Origin: Zygnema cylindricum
Lineage: Eukaryota > Streptophyta > Zygnematophyceae > Zygnematales > Zygnemataceae
DNA length: 64,000 nucleotides
Direction: 5' to 3'
NCBI GenBank assembly: GCA_037447655.1
Contig: JBBHKE010002740.1
Location: 22,728 to 86,727, forward strand
The position numbers and the translations under genes are program-made. Below the pieces are notes generated by a model. It had not been told where the DNA came from and did not search any database. It was given only the letters and a program-made list of their open reading frames with translations. The stretch's first letter is position 1; the number at the start of each line of letters is the position of its first letter. Shown here piece after piece: positions 38,201-47,789 of this stretch.

Positions 38201-40571
38201 CTCATAACGGCCCAATCGGACGTTTTTCTGAAGACTGCTCTTCAGTAGCTGCAGAAGCAATGAATACCAGCATAAGGCCTCCAAAACTTTGAATAGATTA
38301 TTAAAACCACCAGCAAAAGCCTTTAAAAGTTTGAATAGCTTATTATAAGCTTATAATTACCACCATAAGGTCTTCAATAGTTTGAATAGCTTATTATAAG
38401 TACCAGCATAAGGCCTCCAAAAGTTTGAATGGCTTATTATAATTATCAGCATAAGGCTTCAAAAGGGTAAAATCGCTTATCATAACTCTTAGCATAAGGC
38501 CTTCCAAAGTTTAGGTAGCTTATTTGTGATAGCATCATAAAGCAAAAGCCAGCAAATGCAACAGAACAAGGTCGGCAACAAGAAATCAGAGCTAACACCA
38601 GTAACACGCACCGAAGGTTTTCTAAAAGGTTTATCACACACCGAAGGCGAGAAGCGTCCCTTGATAGCAAGATTGGCATTGCTCATCAGAGTAGAATCTT
38701 CCCAATTCAGGACATCATTGTTCTCTAACGGCACGTTGGTGGATAAATGCTGAGTGACAGAGCTCTCTTTTTCAGCATAATTGAAGTCTCTGGGAGACTC
38801 CCATTGAATTTCTTCATTGCCTGCACAAGTCAAGTGACAAGCAAAGCCTTTTCCCGTTTTTTTTCTCTTGCCGAACAATCCCAGCATACAAAAGGAAACG
38901 GATTCTTCATAATCCAAAAGTTTCACTACATTTCAGGAGCAGGCTCCTTATTTACATACCACTATCCAGAACAATTTACAAGCCATTGAATGCAGATTGT
39001 TCAATGGAAACTAGATTATAGTAGCAGATTTATCTCTGCCTACTTTTGCTGGTCGATTTCACCATGCCGTTTTTTGTTTTGTTCACCATCAATACTGCTT
39101 ATTCACATTGTCCTCCAGGAGACAAAGTAACAGGAGTTCCAGTAACTCAGCTTGACAAGTAAAGTATAAATAAACAGTTGCGCACTTAGTTTTACAGCCA
39201 ATCGCTGCAAATGCAGTTCGCAAAGCATACCCTCGTGAAATATGTGTGCAACGACGTCGCCAACTACTCTGATTTTGAATATCTGCTCACTTATGAAGCA
39301 ATTATACATACACTTACTGTCGATACTGCCCCACGAATCATCTAAAACGCAAAAAAAAAAAGGTTTTTCACTAAAAGGTACAATTATCTGCATGATTACT
39401 ATGATTACTGCATCACTAACGCAATTTTCTGCGCACGTATAATTCCCTTAATAGGACTAAGCAATAGTACAAAGCAACAGTCCAAAGCAGTCCAAAGTAA
39501 TGGTCAAGATTCACATCATTATCATCATCATCATCATTTGCTGATGGCCGAAGCAACTCACAGGGTTCCTGCGTCCAAGTACAGTGAAATTTCCCAGCCT
39601 CCTGTTTCAGGCTGGACCACAAACAAGATCATTATGTTTCCAGCGGGTTTAAAGCCATAAACCAAAATGGGCATGGAACAAGGATTTTCAACAAAATTGT
39701 CAGTGGTTTATTAGTATAAACAAGTACTCGACAAAAACATGGTTAAAATGAAACTGTGTGGATAGAGGTGGTCCACAAAAAGAAAATATGCATGAAACCG
39801 ATTCAACGCAATCTCATATCCGAAAAACACACCTGTGCATTTGAAATTTGCTCCAATTTCAACATCTGTTTTTCACATTTGTCTTACTTCCAATTCGAAT
39901 TACAATTTAGTTATTTAGTTGTTTAGTTTATTCGGTTTCGCTCTCCATTCAAATTTAGGTAGGCACCATTTTAGTTACATCCAAGTAATCTAATTCCAAT
40001 TCCATTTCCAATTTATTTCTAGGGGGCAGTCTTACTGGAACCGCTGCCTTTGAGCTTACACTTTAAAGTTGGGCTTTGACCTCTCTCTTTGTGATGCCAT
40101 AAGTATGTGCAGAGCATTCCTCTTCGAAATATCTGACTGAGAAGTATCTTCTTGATGACACAATCTTACGGCCTTTTGAAAATCACATTTTTTTTTATTT
40201 GATTCTTGCTCAGAAGAAGGCGGGCTCAGTGGAGGTCTAAAACTAAGAGCTTGAGTAGATTGTGATGAAGATGGTATTTTTACAAAATAGAGTGACAGCT
40301 TCTTTTGAGGTTTTGGATTTTGGCGAGATTTACTACTACTAGGGTTGGCTGACAAATTCTGCGGCGAAATGAAAGAACAACTCCTATTTTTAGACTCCAA
40401 CTCTGGACCATCTTCGTGTCTATTCCTTTTTTTATTTGGTTCAAATGGCGATAAGCCATTTTCAAGGGTAGAAGAGCTGTCTTTGGAAAAAGGAGGGCAA
40501 ATAGTCTCTGTTTTAGAGAGAAAATTGTTCTTTTCCAAGGATCCGTCAACATCAAGCTTAGAAAGGGACAT
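29642..40571 (-). CDS. Uncharacterised PIP-box protein gene, 14 or more exons
   Basis: I do not recognise this protein. Chained exons give about 520 codons from ATG at 40,571 to TAA at 29,644-29,642. The N-terminal 170 residues are rich in Ser, Pro, Lys and Asn and contain QKKLSLYF (residues 89-96), which fits the PCNA-interaction consensus Q-x-x-[hydrophobic]-x-x-[aromatic]-[aromatic] exactly. The rest is compact and helical, with [64 protein letters not shown] and IPLSAIDSHCSNVV. A PIP box suggests nuclear recruitment to replication or repair sites; that role is inference. The phase agrees at nearly all junctions except one exon near 36.7 kb. The long introns are loaded with repeats. Confidence 0.8.
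31527..31791. repeat. Compound (TA)n/(CA)n microsatellite
   Basis: A run of about 265 bases made almost only of ATAT, ACAT and ACAC words, ending in a pure CA tract (about 31,762-31,785). It lies in the intron between PIP-box gene exons 11 and 12. The long open frames here, rich in Tyr, Ile, Cys and Val, are products of the repeat. Confidence 0.95.
31942..31969. repeat. 28-base poly-C run
   Basis: A pure C homopolymer on the plus strand, hence a 28-base G run in the sense strand of the PIP-box gene. It lies only about 26 bases upstream of the exon 11 acceptor at 31,916, where a pyrimidine tract would normally be. Its true length is likely uncertain in sequencing. Confidence 0.95.
32593..32602. 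other. Assembly gap of 10 N
   Basis: Ten undetermined bases, probably a placeholder gap. It falls just before a near-perfect hairpin and at the expected left side of a hAT-like element, so sequence may be missing or collapsed. Confidence 0.99.
32625..32659. repeat. Perfect 16-bp hairpin
   Basis: CTATTAGCTATATAGC is followed by GGA and then by its exact reverse complement. The stem has 16 base pairs with a 3-base loop. It sits 22 bases after the N gap. Confidence 0.9.
32660..32833. mobile_element. hAT-like palindrome-rich element, right end only (family C copy 1)
   Basis: The right end reads CGATACCCAACACTA, the same terminus as in the complete copies at 33,381-34,275, 56,610-57,409 and 58,488-58,866. 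The interior is packed with CGATATATCG words. The left terminus is not seen; it is truncated or lost in the N gap. Confidence 0.7.
33246..33380. repeat. Left arm of an AT-rich inverted repeat around family C copy 2
   Basis: The segment with AATTAAAATTGAATGTAATG followed by TG and TA tracts is the inverted counterpart of 34,284-34,345 (CACATTGCATTCAATTTTAATT). The two arms were next to each other before the hAT-like element inserted. They may be the ends of a foldback-type element or MITE. Confidence 0.65.
33381..34275. mobile_element. hAT-like non-autonomous element, 895 bp (family C copy 2)
   Basis: The ends are TAGTGTTGTGTATC and its inverted copy, flanked on both sides by the identical 8 bases ATAAATAT (33,373-33,380 and 34,276-34,283). 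An 8-bp duplication is the mark of hAT transposition. The outer parts are dense in CGATAT/TATCG words; the middle carries CGGACG and GTACGG words. No transposase frame is present. Confidence 0.88.
34284..34345. repeat. Right arm of the AT-rich inverted repeat
   Basis: Inverted counterpart of 33,246-33,380, joined to it before insertion of the 895-bp hAT-like element. It comprises a TA/CA tract followed by CATTGCATTCAATTTTAATT. Confidence 0.6.
35218..36150 (+). mobile_element. Truncated Copia-like LTR retrotransposon (LTR, primer site, gag start)
   Basis: A putative LTR of about 440 bases (35,218-35,657) begins TGTT and ends TTACA. It is followed after two bases by TGGTATCAAAGC (35,660-35,671), one mismatch from the methionine-tRNA primer site. 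A leader follows, and then an ATG at 36,058 opens a gag-like start, [20 protein letters not shown], which is stopped at 36,148. No protease, integrase or reverse transcriptase follows, so the element is cut off. It lies antisense in the intron between PIP-box gene exons 9 and 10. The LTR left edge is uncertain. Confidence 0.6.
36696..38248 (-). CDS. PIP-box gene exons 6-9 (last one uncertain)
   Basis: Exons read as 38248-38168, 38033-37908, 37013-36983 and, tentatively, about 36735-36696. Exons 6 and 7 give [20 protein letters not shown], then [20 protein letters not shown] and [18 protein letters not shown], a strongly conserved-looking helical block. The alternation of a basic helix and IIAIEDA loosely recalls the C-terminal collar of clamp-loader-like AAA+ proteins such as MgsA, but no ATPase motifs are visible. 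The last exon reads [15 protein letters not shown] in the only open frame. It cannot be joined to exon 8 by a normal acceptor in matching phase. Confidence 0.55.
37754..37895. repeat. Minisatellite of GTGxAAACAGA units
   Basis: About 10 degenerate units of 11 to 14 bases (AGAGTGGAAACAG type) lie directly beside the donor of PIP-box gene exon 7. In the sense strand of that gene they read as CTGTTTCCACTCT, a pyrimidine-rich intron start. Confidence 0.85.
38270..38530. repeat. Tandem repeat, about 5 units of 45-60 bases
   Basis: The unit contains AGCATAAGGCCTCCAAAAG and TTTGAATAGCTTATTATAA. Units are diverged by substitutions and small indels. They fill most of the intron between exons 5 and 6 of the PIP-box gene. 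Confidence 0.85.
38612..39601 (-). CDS. PIP-box gene exons 2-5
   Basis: Exons read as 39601-39562, 39341-39318, 39282-39186 and 38820-38612. This choice of acceptors gives one continuous frame: [20 protein letters not shown], then [20 protein letters not shown] and [19 protein letters not shown]. An alternative acceptor for exon 2 (at 39,611) gives a less protein-like reading and a phase clash. Exon 5 becomes hydrophilic and serine-rich ([18 protein letters not shown]) and ends KPFRKPS at a GTGCGT donor. Exon 3 is only 24 bases, so it is the least certain. Confidence 0.65.
40060..40571 (-). CDS. PIP-box gene exon 1: disordered N-terminus with PCNA-binding motif
   Basis: This exon encodes 170 residues and ends at a GTAAGC donor in phase 2. 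The start is the first in-frame ATG after stops. The segment is hydrophilic and serine-rich ([12 protein letters not shown] before the motif), as expected for an unstructured tail. The PIP box QKKLSLYF is preceded by basic residues (KPQKK), typical of PCNA binders. A cluster [14 protein letters not shown] at the end could begin a helix. A CT-rich, repeat-poor region lies upstream. Confidence 0.8.
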
Positions 40572-41164
40572 TCTTGTGATGGTTTACATCAATTAAACTA
40601 ACGCAAGAGGAGGGTCGTCCATCCATCCAGAGGGGTAGTTTTAGTGAGGATGGATCATGAGGAGGAAAAAAAGGTCAAAGTATGATCTCGTGGTGTGGAC
40701 TACAGTAGTGAATAGAAAAAGGAAAAATTTCATGATTTGCCAAGGACTTGAAAATGAGATTGAAGGGCGGGGAAATTTAAAATTCTCAACGTGGTATACA
40801 TTTGAAATTATGCGGGAAGATGTGTCACGTCACGACGGTTGTTTTGGCTGTCGAGTGTCGACTGTTTTGAGTTTAAGTTTTGACACTTGGAAGCCGGAAA
40901 TTGAACGTTACCTCTAATGACACTTTGCATGCGTCTCGGATCCTATATGATACCGTTTGGAGAAATACGGAATCCTGGTATTTTACGGTGCCGTTTCCTA
41001 TGCGTGAGATGAGTTTACAGCTAATGTTTTGTCAGCATGTGAAACTGGCCTAATTTGAGGAAGAAAACCCCAATGCATTCCGGCTTTGTCGGCTACGGTA
41101 GCGGGCCATTGACTTGTTATTGGATGGCTGGGCTGATCCATCCAGCTCCGTAGATGGATACCTA
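40572..41164. promoter_or_regulatory. Presumed promoter of the PIP-box gene
   Basis: This space separates the PIP-box start codon from the hAT insertion. It includes CATCCATCCAGAGGGG near 40,617. No TATA box can be assigned with confidence. The hAT element inserted about 600 bases upstream of the start codon, so distal control sequences may have been moved away. Confidence 0.35.
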
Positions 41165-41514
41165 CTTGGTACCATAGATGTCTCATTCGTACGGATTTTG
41201 ACATTTTTACCAAATTTCGTTTTTTTTTTTTTTTGATTTTGAATCTTTCGTTAATTGCGTATACTTTTCGTACGGTTTGAACGTACGGATGAACCGTACA
41301 TTTATAATGTACGGAAATTAAAAAAAAGGTACTATTCATTTGCGCGCGCGAAGTTTGAAAGAAATTTGTACGTTACAGTTATAATGTACGGAAATTTCGC
41401 AGTGTTTTAAAATAAATTTGTCCAGTTCATCCAAGCCGACAGTGAATCCGCCATTGAAAGCTTGATTGAAGTCGTATTTCAAGCAAGCTTCCACGAACTT
41501 CTTCAGAAGCAGCC

Positions 41515-43469
41515 ATGCCTAGGCCTCGAGGATCAGAGTGGGACCATGTTAAGGCTCCGAAGGGTGGGCAGCTTGGGGACAGCAAATTGTGCATTTGCAT
41601 TTACTGTAACTTCGAGTATAATGGACAAGCCACTCGGATTAGAAACCACCTTCTTGGAAATGTGAAAAGTGGAGGCATTAGGACCTACAATTTATGTCCG
41701 AATGAGGTAAAGGTAGAGCTACGTGCTGTGGAAACAGACAAGGCTTCTCAAGGTTCTAAAAAACGTATTATATCCGTTTTAGATCAACTTACTAGAAGTG
41801 GAAGTCTTATAGGGTCTTTAGATAAGGTACAAGGAGTACAGATTAAAATAAGAAGTTGTTTAAATAAGTATAATCACAAAGAGGAAGATCAGCATGGGCT
41901 AAAGCTTTTTTTGACAATGGCTTGCCATTCACTCTATTGGATGACCCCTATTTCAAGGCAGCAGTGAAGCAGACTGGGGAGATAGGGGAGTCTTATAAGT
42001 TACCGCACCGAAATGCCATGAGAACGAGACTTTTGGCTGAGACCAAAACGATGATCACTAATGATTTGGAGAGTTACATGGAGACATTAAAAGTCACCGG
42101 AGCCTCTGTCACATCAGACGGTTGGATAGCTATTGACCAAACACCTCTTCTTAACATTTTAGCTGTCACCCCAAAAGGTGACATGTTTCTCATGGCCGAA
42201 GATACTAGTAGGCACTACAAGGATGCCGAATACGTTTGTGGAGTGTTGGAGAAGGGAGTTCTTGCGGTGGGAGTGGAGCATATAGTGCAAATTGTTACAG
42301 ATTCTGCTCCTGTGAACAAGGCAGCTGCCTTGTTGCTCATGAGGAAGTACCCAACCCTCACGTGGACGCCATGCTCTGCCCACATCTTAGACTTGATGTT
42401 GGAGGATTGGGGCAAGCTTGCTTTTATTTCAACACCTGTCCGAGAGGCAAAGGAGGTGTTGAAATTTGTCACAAACCATAACATGAGTGCAGCCATCTTC
42501 AACAACATCTCTACACTTAGGCTTTTGAAACCTGGAGAGACCCGGTTTGCTACAAATTTTATCATGCTCCAGAGGTTTTTAGAGGTCAAGGACAGCCTCG
42601 AGCGCTTAATGTTTGATGATGGCTATAAGCAGTGGATTGGCAAGGCTGCTTACAAGTCCGAGGGGGCCAAAATCAAAGGCCACATTTTGAGCTCAGAGTT
42701 TTGGATGAGAGTGGGGGAGGCTGTGACAGTTTCAGAGCCTGTGGTACGACTGATGCGGGAGTGTGACAAAGGGGCACCAAATGTGGGGAAGGTTTATCAT
42801 GGGTTCTACATGATCGGTCAATTCTTGCATAATATATCCAACAATGGAAGAGTGGGAAATTACGAAGGAATGCAGATCTTGGAGGAGTTGAAGAAATCCT
42901 GGTTGGCCAGATGGGAGATGGCATATAGCCCCATGTATGCAGCCGGCTTCGTACTCCATCCCGAGTACCAAAGTGTTGCCTACGGGCAACATTCAAATTT
43001 GAAAGTCATGGAAGGCTTCCAGAAAATGCTTGAGAGGATGTTACCAAATGTGGATGATCAAGCTGAAGCATACATTGAGCTGACTAAGTATAGGGGCTCT
43101 GAGGGAATTTTTGGGAGGGAGGTAACAAAAACTTGTGCGAAGAAGATGCCAGGGTGGAAGTGGTGGCAACAGTTTGGGGCTGTCACCCCTATTTTACAGA
43201 AGGTGGCAATTAGGGTCCTTGCTCAATGCTCGGTTGCTAGCTCATGCGAGAGGAATTGGTCAACTTATGACCATATTCACTCTAAAAAACGGAACAGGCT
43301 GACAGCTAAAAGGGCCAATGACTTAGTGTGGGTCTTTAGTAATCTCAGATTAGCACATCAAACTAGGGATGTCAGCTATGAGGAGTCTATGATAGCATGG
43401 GAGGAAGAGGAAGGGGAGATAGTGGAAGAGGATGCTGACGAAGACATGGATGAACTAGATCTAGAGTGA
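41515..43469 (+). pseudogene. hAT transposase, BED finger plus DUF659 and dimerisation domain, one frameshift
   Basis: hAT transposases cut and paste their own element. The first frame (41,515-41,967) gives MPRPRGSEWDHV and a BED-type zinc finger (C-x2-C in CIYC, then an RNHLLG helix). The second frame, open from about 41,891 to 43,469, holds the catalytic core: SDGW (Asp66 of its longest open frame), VTDSAP (Asp127), the C-x2-H pair in PCSAHILDL, and the hAT dimerisation helix region around SVASSCERNWS. The two frames differ by one base. A single missing base near 41,893 would restore DQ-AWAKAFF. No intron of normal size fits there. C-terminal residues are very acidic. Confidence 0.88.
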
Positions 43470-43545
43470 TAGAGGAAATAACCCTATTCGAGGTTGTCAA
43501 TTAGTTACTTTCTATGTGTAAACTAAGTTATTTCCCTCCTATGAT

Positions 43546-43820
43546 TACAAAAATGGTTTTTTTTTGCTTCAATTGTGGATGTATCATTATTTGATGTTCA
43601 TATACAAAAATGGATTTTTTTTTTCAATTATGATTTTGTCATTATTCAATGTTGACATACAAAAATGGTTATTTTTTTGCTTCAATTCTGAATTTACGAT
43701 TATTAAATGTTGACATACAGAAATGGATTTTTTCTTTTCAATTGTGATTTTGACATTATTCAATTTTGACATTCAAAAGTGGTTATTTTTTCTTCAATTG
43801 TAAATTTTTGAATGTTAACA
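43546..43820. repeat. Tandem array, about 5 units of 56-58 bp inside the hAT element
   Basis: Each unit begins ATACAAAAATGG, continues with a T run and TTCAATT, and ends near ATTCAATGTTGAC. It lies just downstream of the transposase stop codon. Confidence 0.9.
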
Positions 43821-43827
43821 TGTTGCA

Positions 43828-44090
43828 ATAGGGGCAAGTGCCGGCATGGCGCCGGGAAGACGCCGATGCTGACAGGGCTTTCGCTGCCTCGGCGCTGGCG
43901 ACGAGTTCAGCGCTGAGGCAACAAACAGTCTCATCGTTGGTTGCCGGTTTAGAGTCCAGCGACACTTGATCGCTAGCGACGAGGCAGGTTGATTGCTAGC
44001 GACGAGATAGTCTGATCGCTAGCGACCAGACAGTCTGATAGCTGGTTGCCGGTTCAGAGTCCAGCGAAGAGACAATGTTGTCGCTGGTTT
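43828..44090. repeat. GC-rich subterminal repeat block of the hAT element
   Basis: Three exact-length 23-bp units start at 43,968, 43,991 and 44,014, each with GAT(C/T)GCTAGCGAC. Looser copies of GGTTGCCGGTT..AGAGTCCAGCGA lie on both sides. Subterminal repeats in hAT elements often bind transposase, so these are candidate binding sites. Confidence 0.8.
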
Positions 44091-44919
44091 TCGTTTAGAA
44101 TTCTAAAATTTTGATTTTGTCATCATATTTTTAGTCATTTATTAAAAAATTTAATATTTTTTTATTTTTATTTTTTTGTATGAAGTCAACGAAAGTCAAT
44201 GCATTTTAAAAAAAATTGATTTTGTTTCATGCGCATATTCGTTATTTTTTTAGCGTTTCATGCGTGCGTTTTATGCGCATGAGACATCTATGCTTGGTAC
44301 GCATAAGGGTGTCATGTGCCAAAGTAAATGGCTTTTTCTTTCATTTTTTAGCGCTGTACCAATAAAATTACAGCCGTACGAATAAAATGAAAATATTGAA
44401 AGTACAATTTGCGTCATCTCCAAACTTAGAATGTGTTACCTATTGTCGTCTTGTGTTTTTTTACCAGCGGCCATGTAATGCCACGTCATCTTTAAACTTT
44501 ACCTTAAAACAGATCGGAGATGTGTGTTTTAAATTAAAGTATCAGCCCTCCACAAATAGAAAACAGCTTCGCACGTTTGAAAGGATTTCAAAAGTTTCAG
44601 ACGATTTCAGACATCGAGGAAAAGTCCACAATTTTTTTCTGTCCGTTTGCATCCAGTACGGACTTTTTTTTGCAAGGGTCTCAAGAATTCAATGTCATTT
44701 CACGGCGACCGGACAGGCGAAAGGCAAAGGCATTTCTTGATTTCTTCAACCATGAACGGCACAGGCTGGAAGTCTGTACGTCTACAATGTCACGCAAAGA
44801 TAACCGACGTCACAACCAGCTTCAAAAAATACGGTGCGACGACACAGATTGTAAACGTTGACAACTGTCCACAACATAGTTCAAAAGTAGTCGTTTTTAT
44901 GGTAGGCCTTTGGTCGGCG

Positions 44920-45920
44920 GCTTTATCGTAAGTTGTGTTACGGGCTTTTCATGTGATCTTCTTAGATCGCTACACCGCGCATCGTTATTAGTGTCAAATT
45001 TTAAATAGTGTGGAAGTAAATATACTGTCATTGACGTTAATTAAGAAATTTAAAAGAAAAAAAAAGGTGTATTGTAATTTCGGCGTTTATGCTAATTTGG
45101 GAACAACAAAAATGGAATATTCGCTGTACGATTATATACATTAATATATGTATCCGTACAAAATATTAAAAATCGTACGCCGTCGTGAAATTTAAATATC
45201 CGTACATGTAAGACTAATTTACGTGTAAGAACAATCCTGTTTTTTTAGCGCACGATCCTATGCGTGCGCGTCTGATTTAACTCATTTTTTCCCTTGAAAA
45301 GGTACATTTATGTACGGTCTGACTTAGACTGTACATCACACTATTTAGATATTATTGTAATTCGTCCTTTACGCTATTTTGTACGGTACCTTAATTAACG
45401 TCAAGGAAAAATTAAAATCATGTATCCTATTTGAGGAAAAAAATCAAAAATTTAAGAACCCAAATTAGTGTCGTTGACACTAATAACGATGCGCGGTGTA
45501 CTTTGATCAGCGACCGTCCGATCGTCCGAATCAGACGATGTAAATACAAAATTTTGGTCCTAATGTTTTAATTGGTCCGAATAGGTCCGAATACAATATG
45601 GGTCTTAAGGTCATATTGTATGTTTTGTATACTATAGGCATATTGTATGGGCCTACTTTCACCTACTTTTGCACTATGGTCCATAGTTAAAAAATATGCG
45701 TTTCTATTGTAGGCCTTTTGTCGGCGCCTTTATCGTAAGTTGTGTTATGGGCTTTTCATGTGATCTTCTTAAATCGCTACTTTGATCAGCGACCGTCCGA
45801 TTGTCCAAATTTGACGATAGTCCTATCGTAAGTTGTGTTGTGGGCTTTTCATGTGATCTTCTTAGATCGCTAATTTGATCAACGACCGTCCGATCGTCCA
45901 AATCTGACGGTTTAAATATA
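44920..45920. repeat. Three direct repeats of a 90-100 bp unit, first copy split by a MITE
   Basis: The unit contains TATCGTAAGTTGTGTTA, GGGCTTTTCATGTGATCTTC, TTAGATCGCTA and then TTTGATCAGCGACCGTCCGA. Copies start near 44,926, 45,731 and 45,828. Copy 1 is interrupted between GATCGCTA and CTTTGATCAG by the element at 44,973-45,498. Confidence 0.88.
44973..45498. mobile_element. Stowaway/mariner-like element, 526 bp (family B)
   Basis: Perfect terminal inverted repeats begin CACCGCGCATCGTTATTAGT and extend to about 25 bases, with TA on both sides. Inner words AAATAGTGTGG and CACACTATTTA are shared with 47,790-48,289 and 57,870-58,487. No transposase is present. The neighbouring repeat copy near 45,778 shows the uninterrupted site with a single TA. 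Confidence 0.92.
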
Positions 45921-46553
45921 AAATACCTCAAAACTCACAAAAAAAATACTTTTTTGTCCGAATGTTTTTCAAAATTTAGACATGACGTTTAATTTTCTAT
46001 CGATCGATGTGCAACTCAACCCTGTTACTTTTTTTTTTCATTTTGCGACCAATACAATATGGGTCTTAAGGTCATACCATAGTTGTTCAAATCGCACGAT
46101 TTTTTCCTTTTTTACGATTGAAACGTATAATTCGTGACTTTTGAAAAAATCGTTAAAAAACGTCTACTGTAAACTGAAACTGAAGTATTTACGGAAACAT
46201 GTAAACAAATTACTGTAACTGAAAATTATTTTACGGATATGTACGGAATAAAACGGGAAATACGCGTCGTAGTTATTGGTACTTTCTGTTCAGTGAACTG
46301 AACAGAAATACCACGGAAGTTGTACGTTTTAGAATCGAAAATGTACGGACATTTTCGAAAAGAGACGTTGAACGTCACCATAATTTCGCGCGTTCAATTT
46401 GAAATTTGTACAGGCGTCGTCTTCAATTTTTTTTGAAAGAAGACGCCATGGAACATTGAAAACGAAACCGCGAGGAAGCCGCTTCCCCATATCCTACCCT
46501 CCTCCCTCCCAAGCTTTTGACTATCCTCGCCTCCGGACTTTGACAAAAGCAAT

Positions 46554-46610
46554 CATGCCTAGAAATCGAGGAGAGGAGTGGGTAAATGTCATTAGTTCTT
46601 GGTTTTTTTT
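46554..46610 (+). pseudogene. Possible N-terminal remnant of a second hAT transposase
   Basis: MPRNRGEEWVNV resembles the first residues of the full hAT transposase (MPRPRGSEWDHV), in a similar spacing to upstream GTACGG-rich sequence. The frame then runs into a T-run and stops. This is a short match and could be chance; no termini were found. Confidence 0.4.
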
Positions 46611-46828
46611 TTTTTTTTGGAGTAATGCGCTGTCTGCGAGATAGAGAATGCGCTGTCTGCGAGATAGAGAAAGAAGGCAGACAGAAGGCGGCCATGTCTG
46701 TCTGTCAGATAGGCTCGGACAGACGAAATTTCACAAAATTTTACCTTAGTGACATTCGAACATGGGTACGTCTCAAGTTCACCATAACCTAAGGTGGACA
46801 CATGGACTACCGGTTGGTGAAGAAGTTT

Positions 46829-46880
<52 letters not shown>
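46829..46880. repeat. (GA)n microsatellite
   Basis: About 26 perfect GA units. Just upstream (about 46,625-46,670) there is a tandem duplication of a 22-base unit with GCGCTGTCTGCGAGATAGAG. Confidence 0.95.
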
Positions 46881-46882
<2 letters not shown>

Positions 46883-47577
46883 AAAGAGATTGCTAGGGAA
46901 AGATAGACCGAGAGGGAGATTGAGAGAGAAGAGGGTTGTTTTTGTGAAACCAGTGGAGGGCAGCAGCCCTTTATGCTGCCCTCCGGTTTGTTTTTTTTTA
47001 GGAAGAGGCACAAGGCCTCACTTTTTTTTTTTCATCTGGTTGACCGTAACGCGGCTGCGCTTCTGCGAGCCGTCGATTACGCGTGTCTCCAATCGAACGC
47101 TCCAGATGGTTGGAAGATGGCACGCGGCATCTTGGCGATGGGCGCCGATATTTAAAGCCATAAAAAAACATTTTCGTGGAAACTTCGTCTACAACATTCA
47201 AAATCCCGCCAAAAGTTTCCCGCTTATCCTGCGGTCACGTCTTCGAGTACTTTTACGGTACCTCCGTACTACCTCCGTACTTCGAAGGACGAAAAAAATA
47301 TCGTAGCGGTTAGATGACACTCGACGACGGCGATACGTACTTGAAAAGGATTGAAGGAACGACACAAACTGTAGTGGCGATTTTGTGGTCAGAGGGTAAA
47401 AAGTAGAAGGCTAGAAGCTGCCACCTAATCGATGTCATCAGTGCTACTACCGTAGCGATTCACTGTGGATCGGTTCACGGTGTACAGCAAACCATAAAAT
47501 TGCTGCTGACACTCATTGCGATATACGGTTTTCCGTAAGGATATCTCAAACCATGAACAACACGCTTCAAACAAGTA

Positions 47578-47777
47578 CACGTTGAATCGTTATTAGAGTA
47601 TATAAATTATTAGTGTAAATAAAAAAATTAGCGTCATTCATTCTAATTTAGTGCCAGGAGACGTGGTTTATTATGATCCACGTCCTTAAATAGAATGATT
47701 TATTATATTTAAGGTATCAATGTCAAAATTTTGGGGTGCCGATATAGCGTACAGAAGGCTAATAACGATTCACGGTG
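47578..47777. mobile_element. Stowaway-like MITE, 200 bp (first of an inverted pair)
   Basis: The ends are CACGTTGAATCGTTATTAG and the complement of CACCGTGAATCGTTATTAG, flanked by TA on both sides. It is an inverted copy of 48,297-48,495, sharing AAATTTTGGGGTGCCGATAT and GACGTGG words. Confidence 0.88.
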
Positions 47778-47789
47778 TACAGTACAGCA

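Larger units (their letters stand above)
41173..44292 (+). mobile_element. Full-length hAT transposon, 3,120 bp
   Basis: The ends are perfect 14-bp inverted repeats (CATAGATGTCTCAT). They are flanked by identical 8-base target duplications CTTGGTAC at 41,165-41,172 and 44,293-44,300. It encodes one hAT transposase on the plus strand (frameshifted). The left subterminal part has several GTACGG words. The right side has a 56-58 bp tandem array and then a GC-rich block with 23-bp repeats. Intact ends and target duplication suggest a fairly recent insertion that may still be moved by a transposase supplied in trans. Confidence 0.95.

Noticed and set aside
42159-42996. Antisense frames of 74 to 124 codons in the hAT transposase
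   Set aside because: Shadows of the real coding strand, which holds the hAT catalytic motifs.
46592-47011. 139-codon minus-strand frame with a serine/leucine repeat
   Set aside because: Produced by the GA microsatellite and homopolymers.
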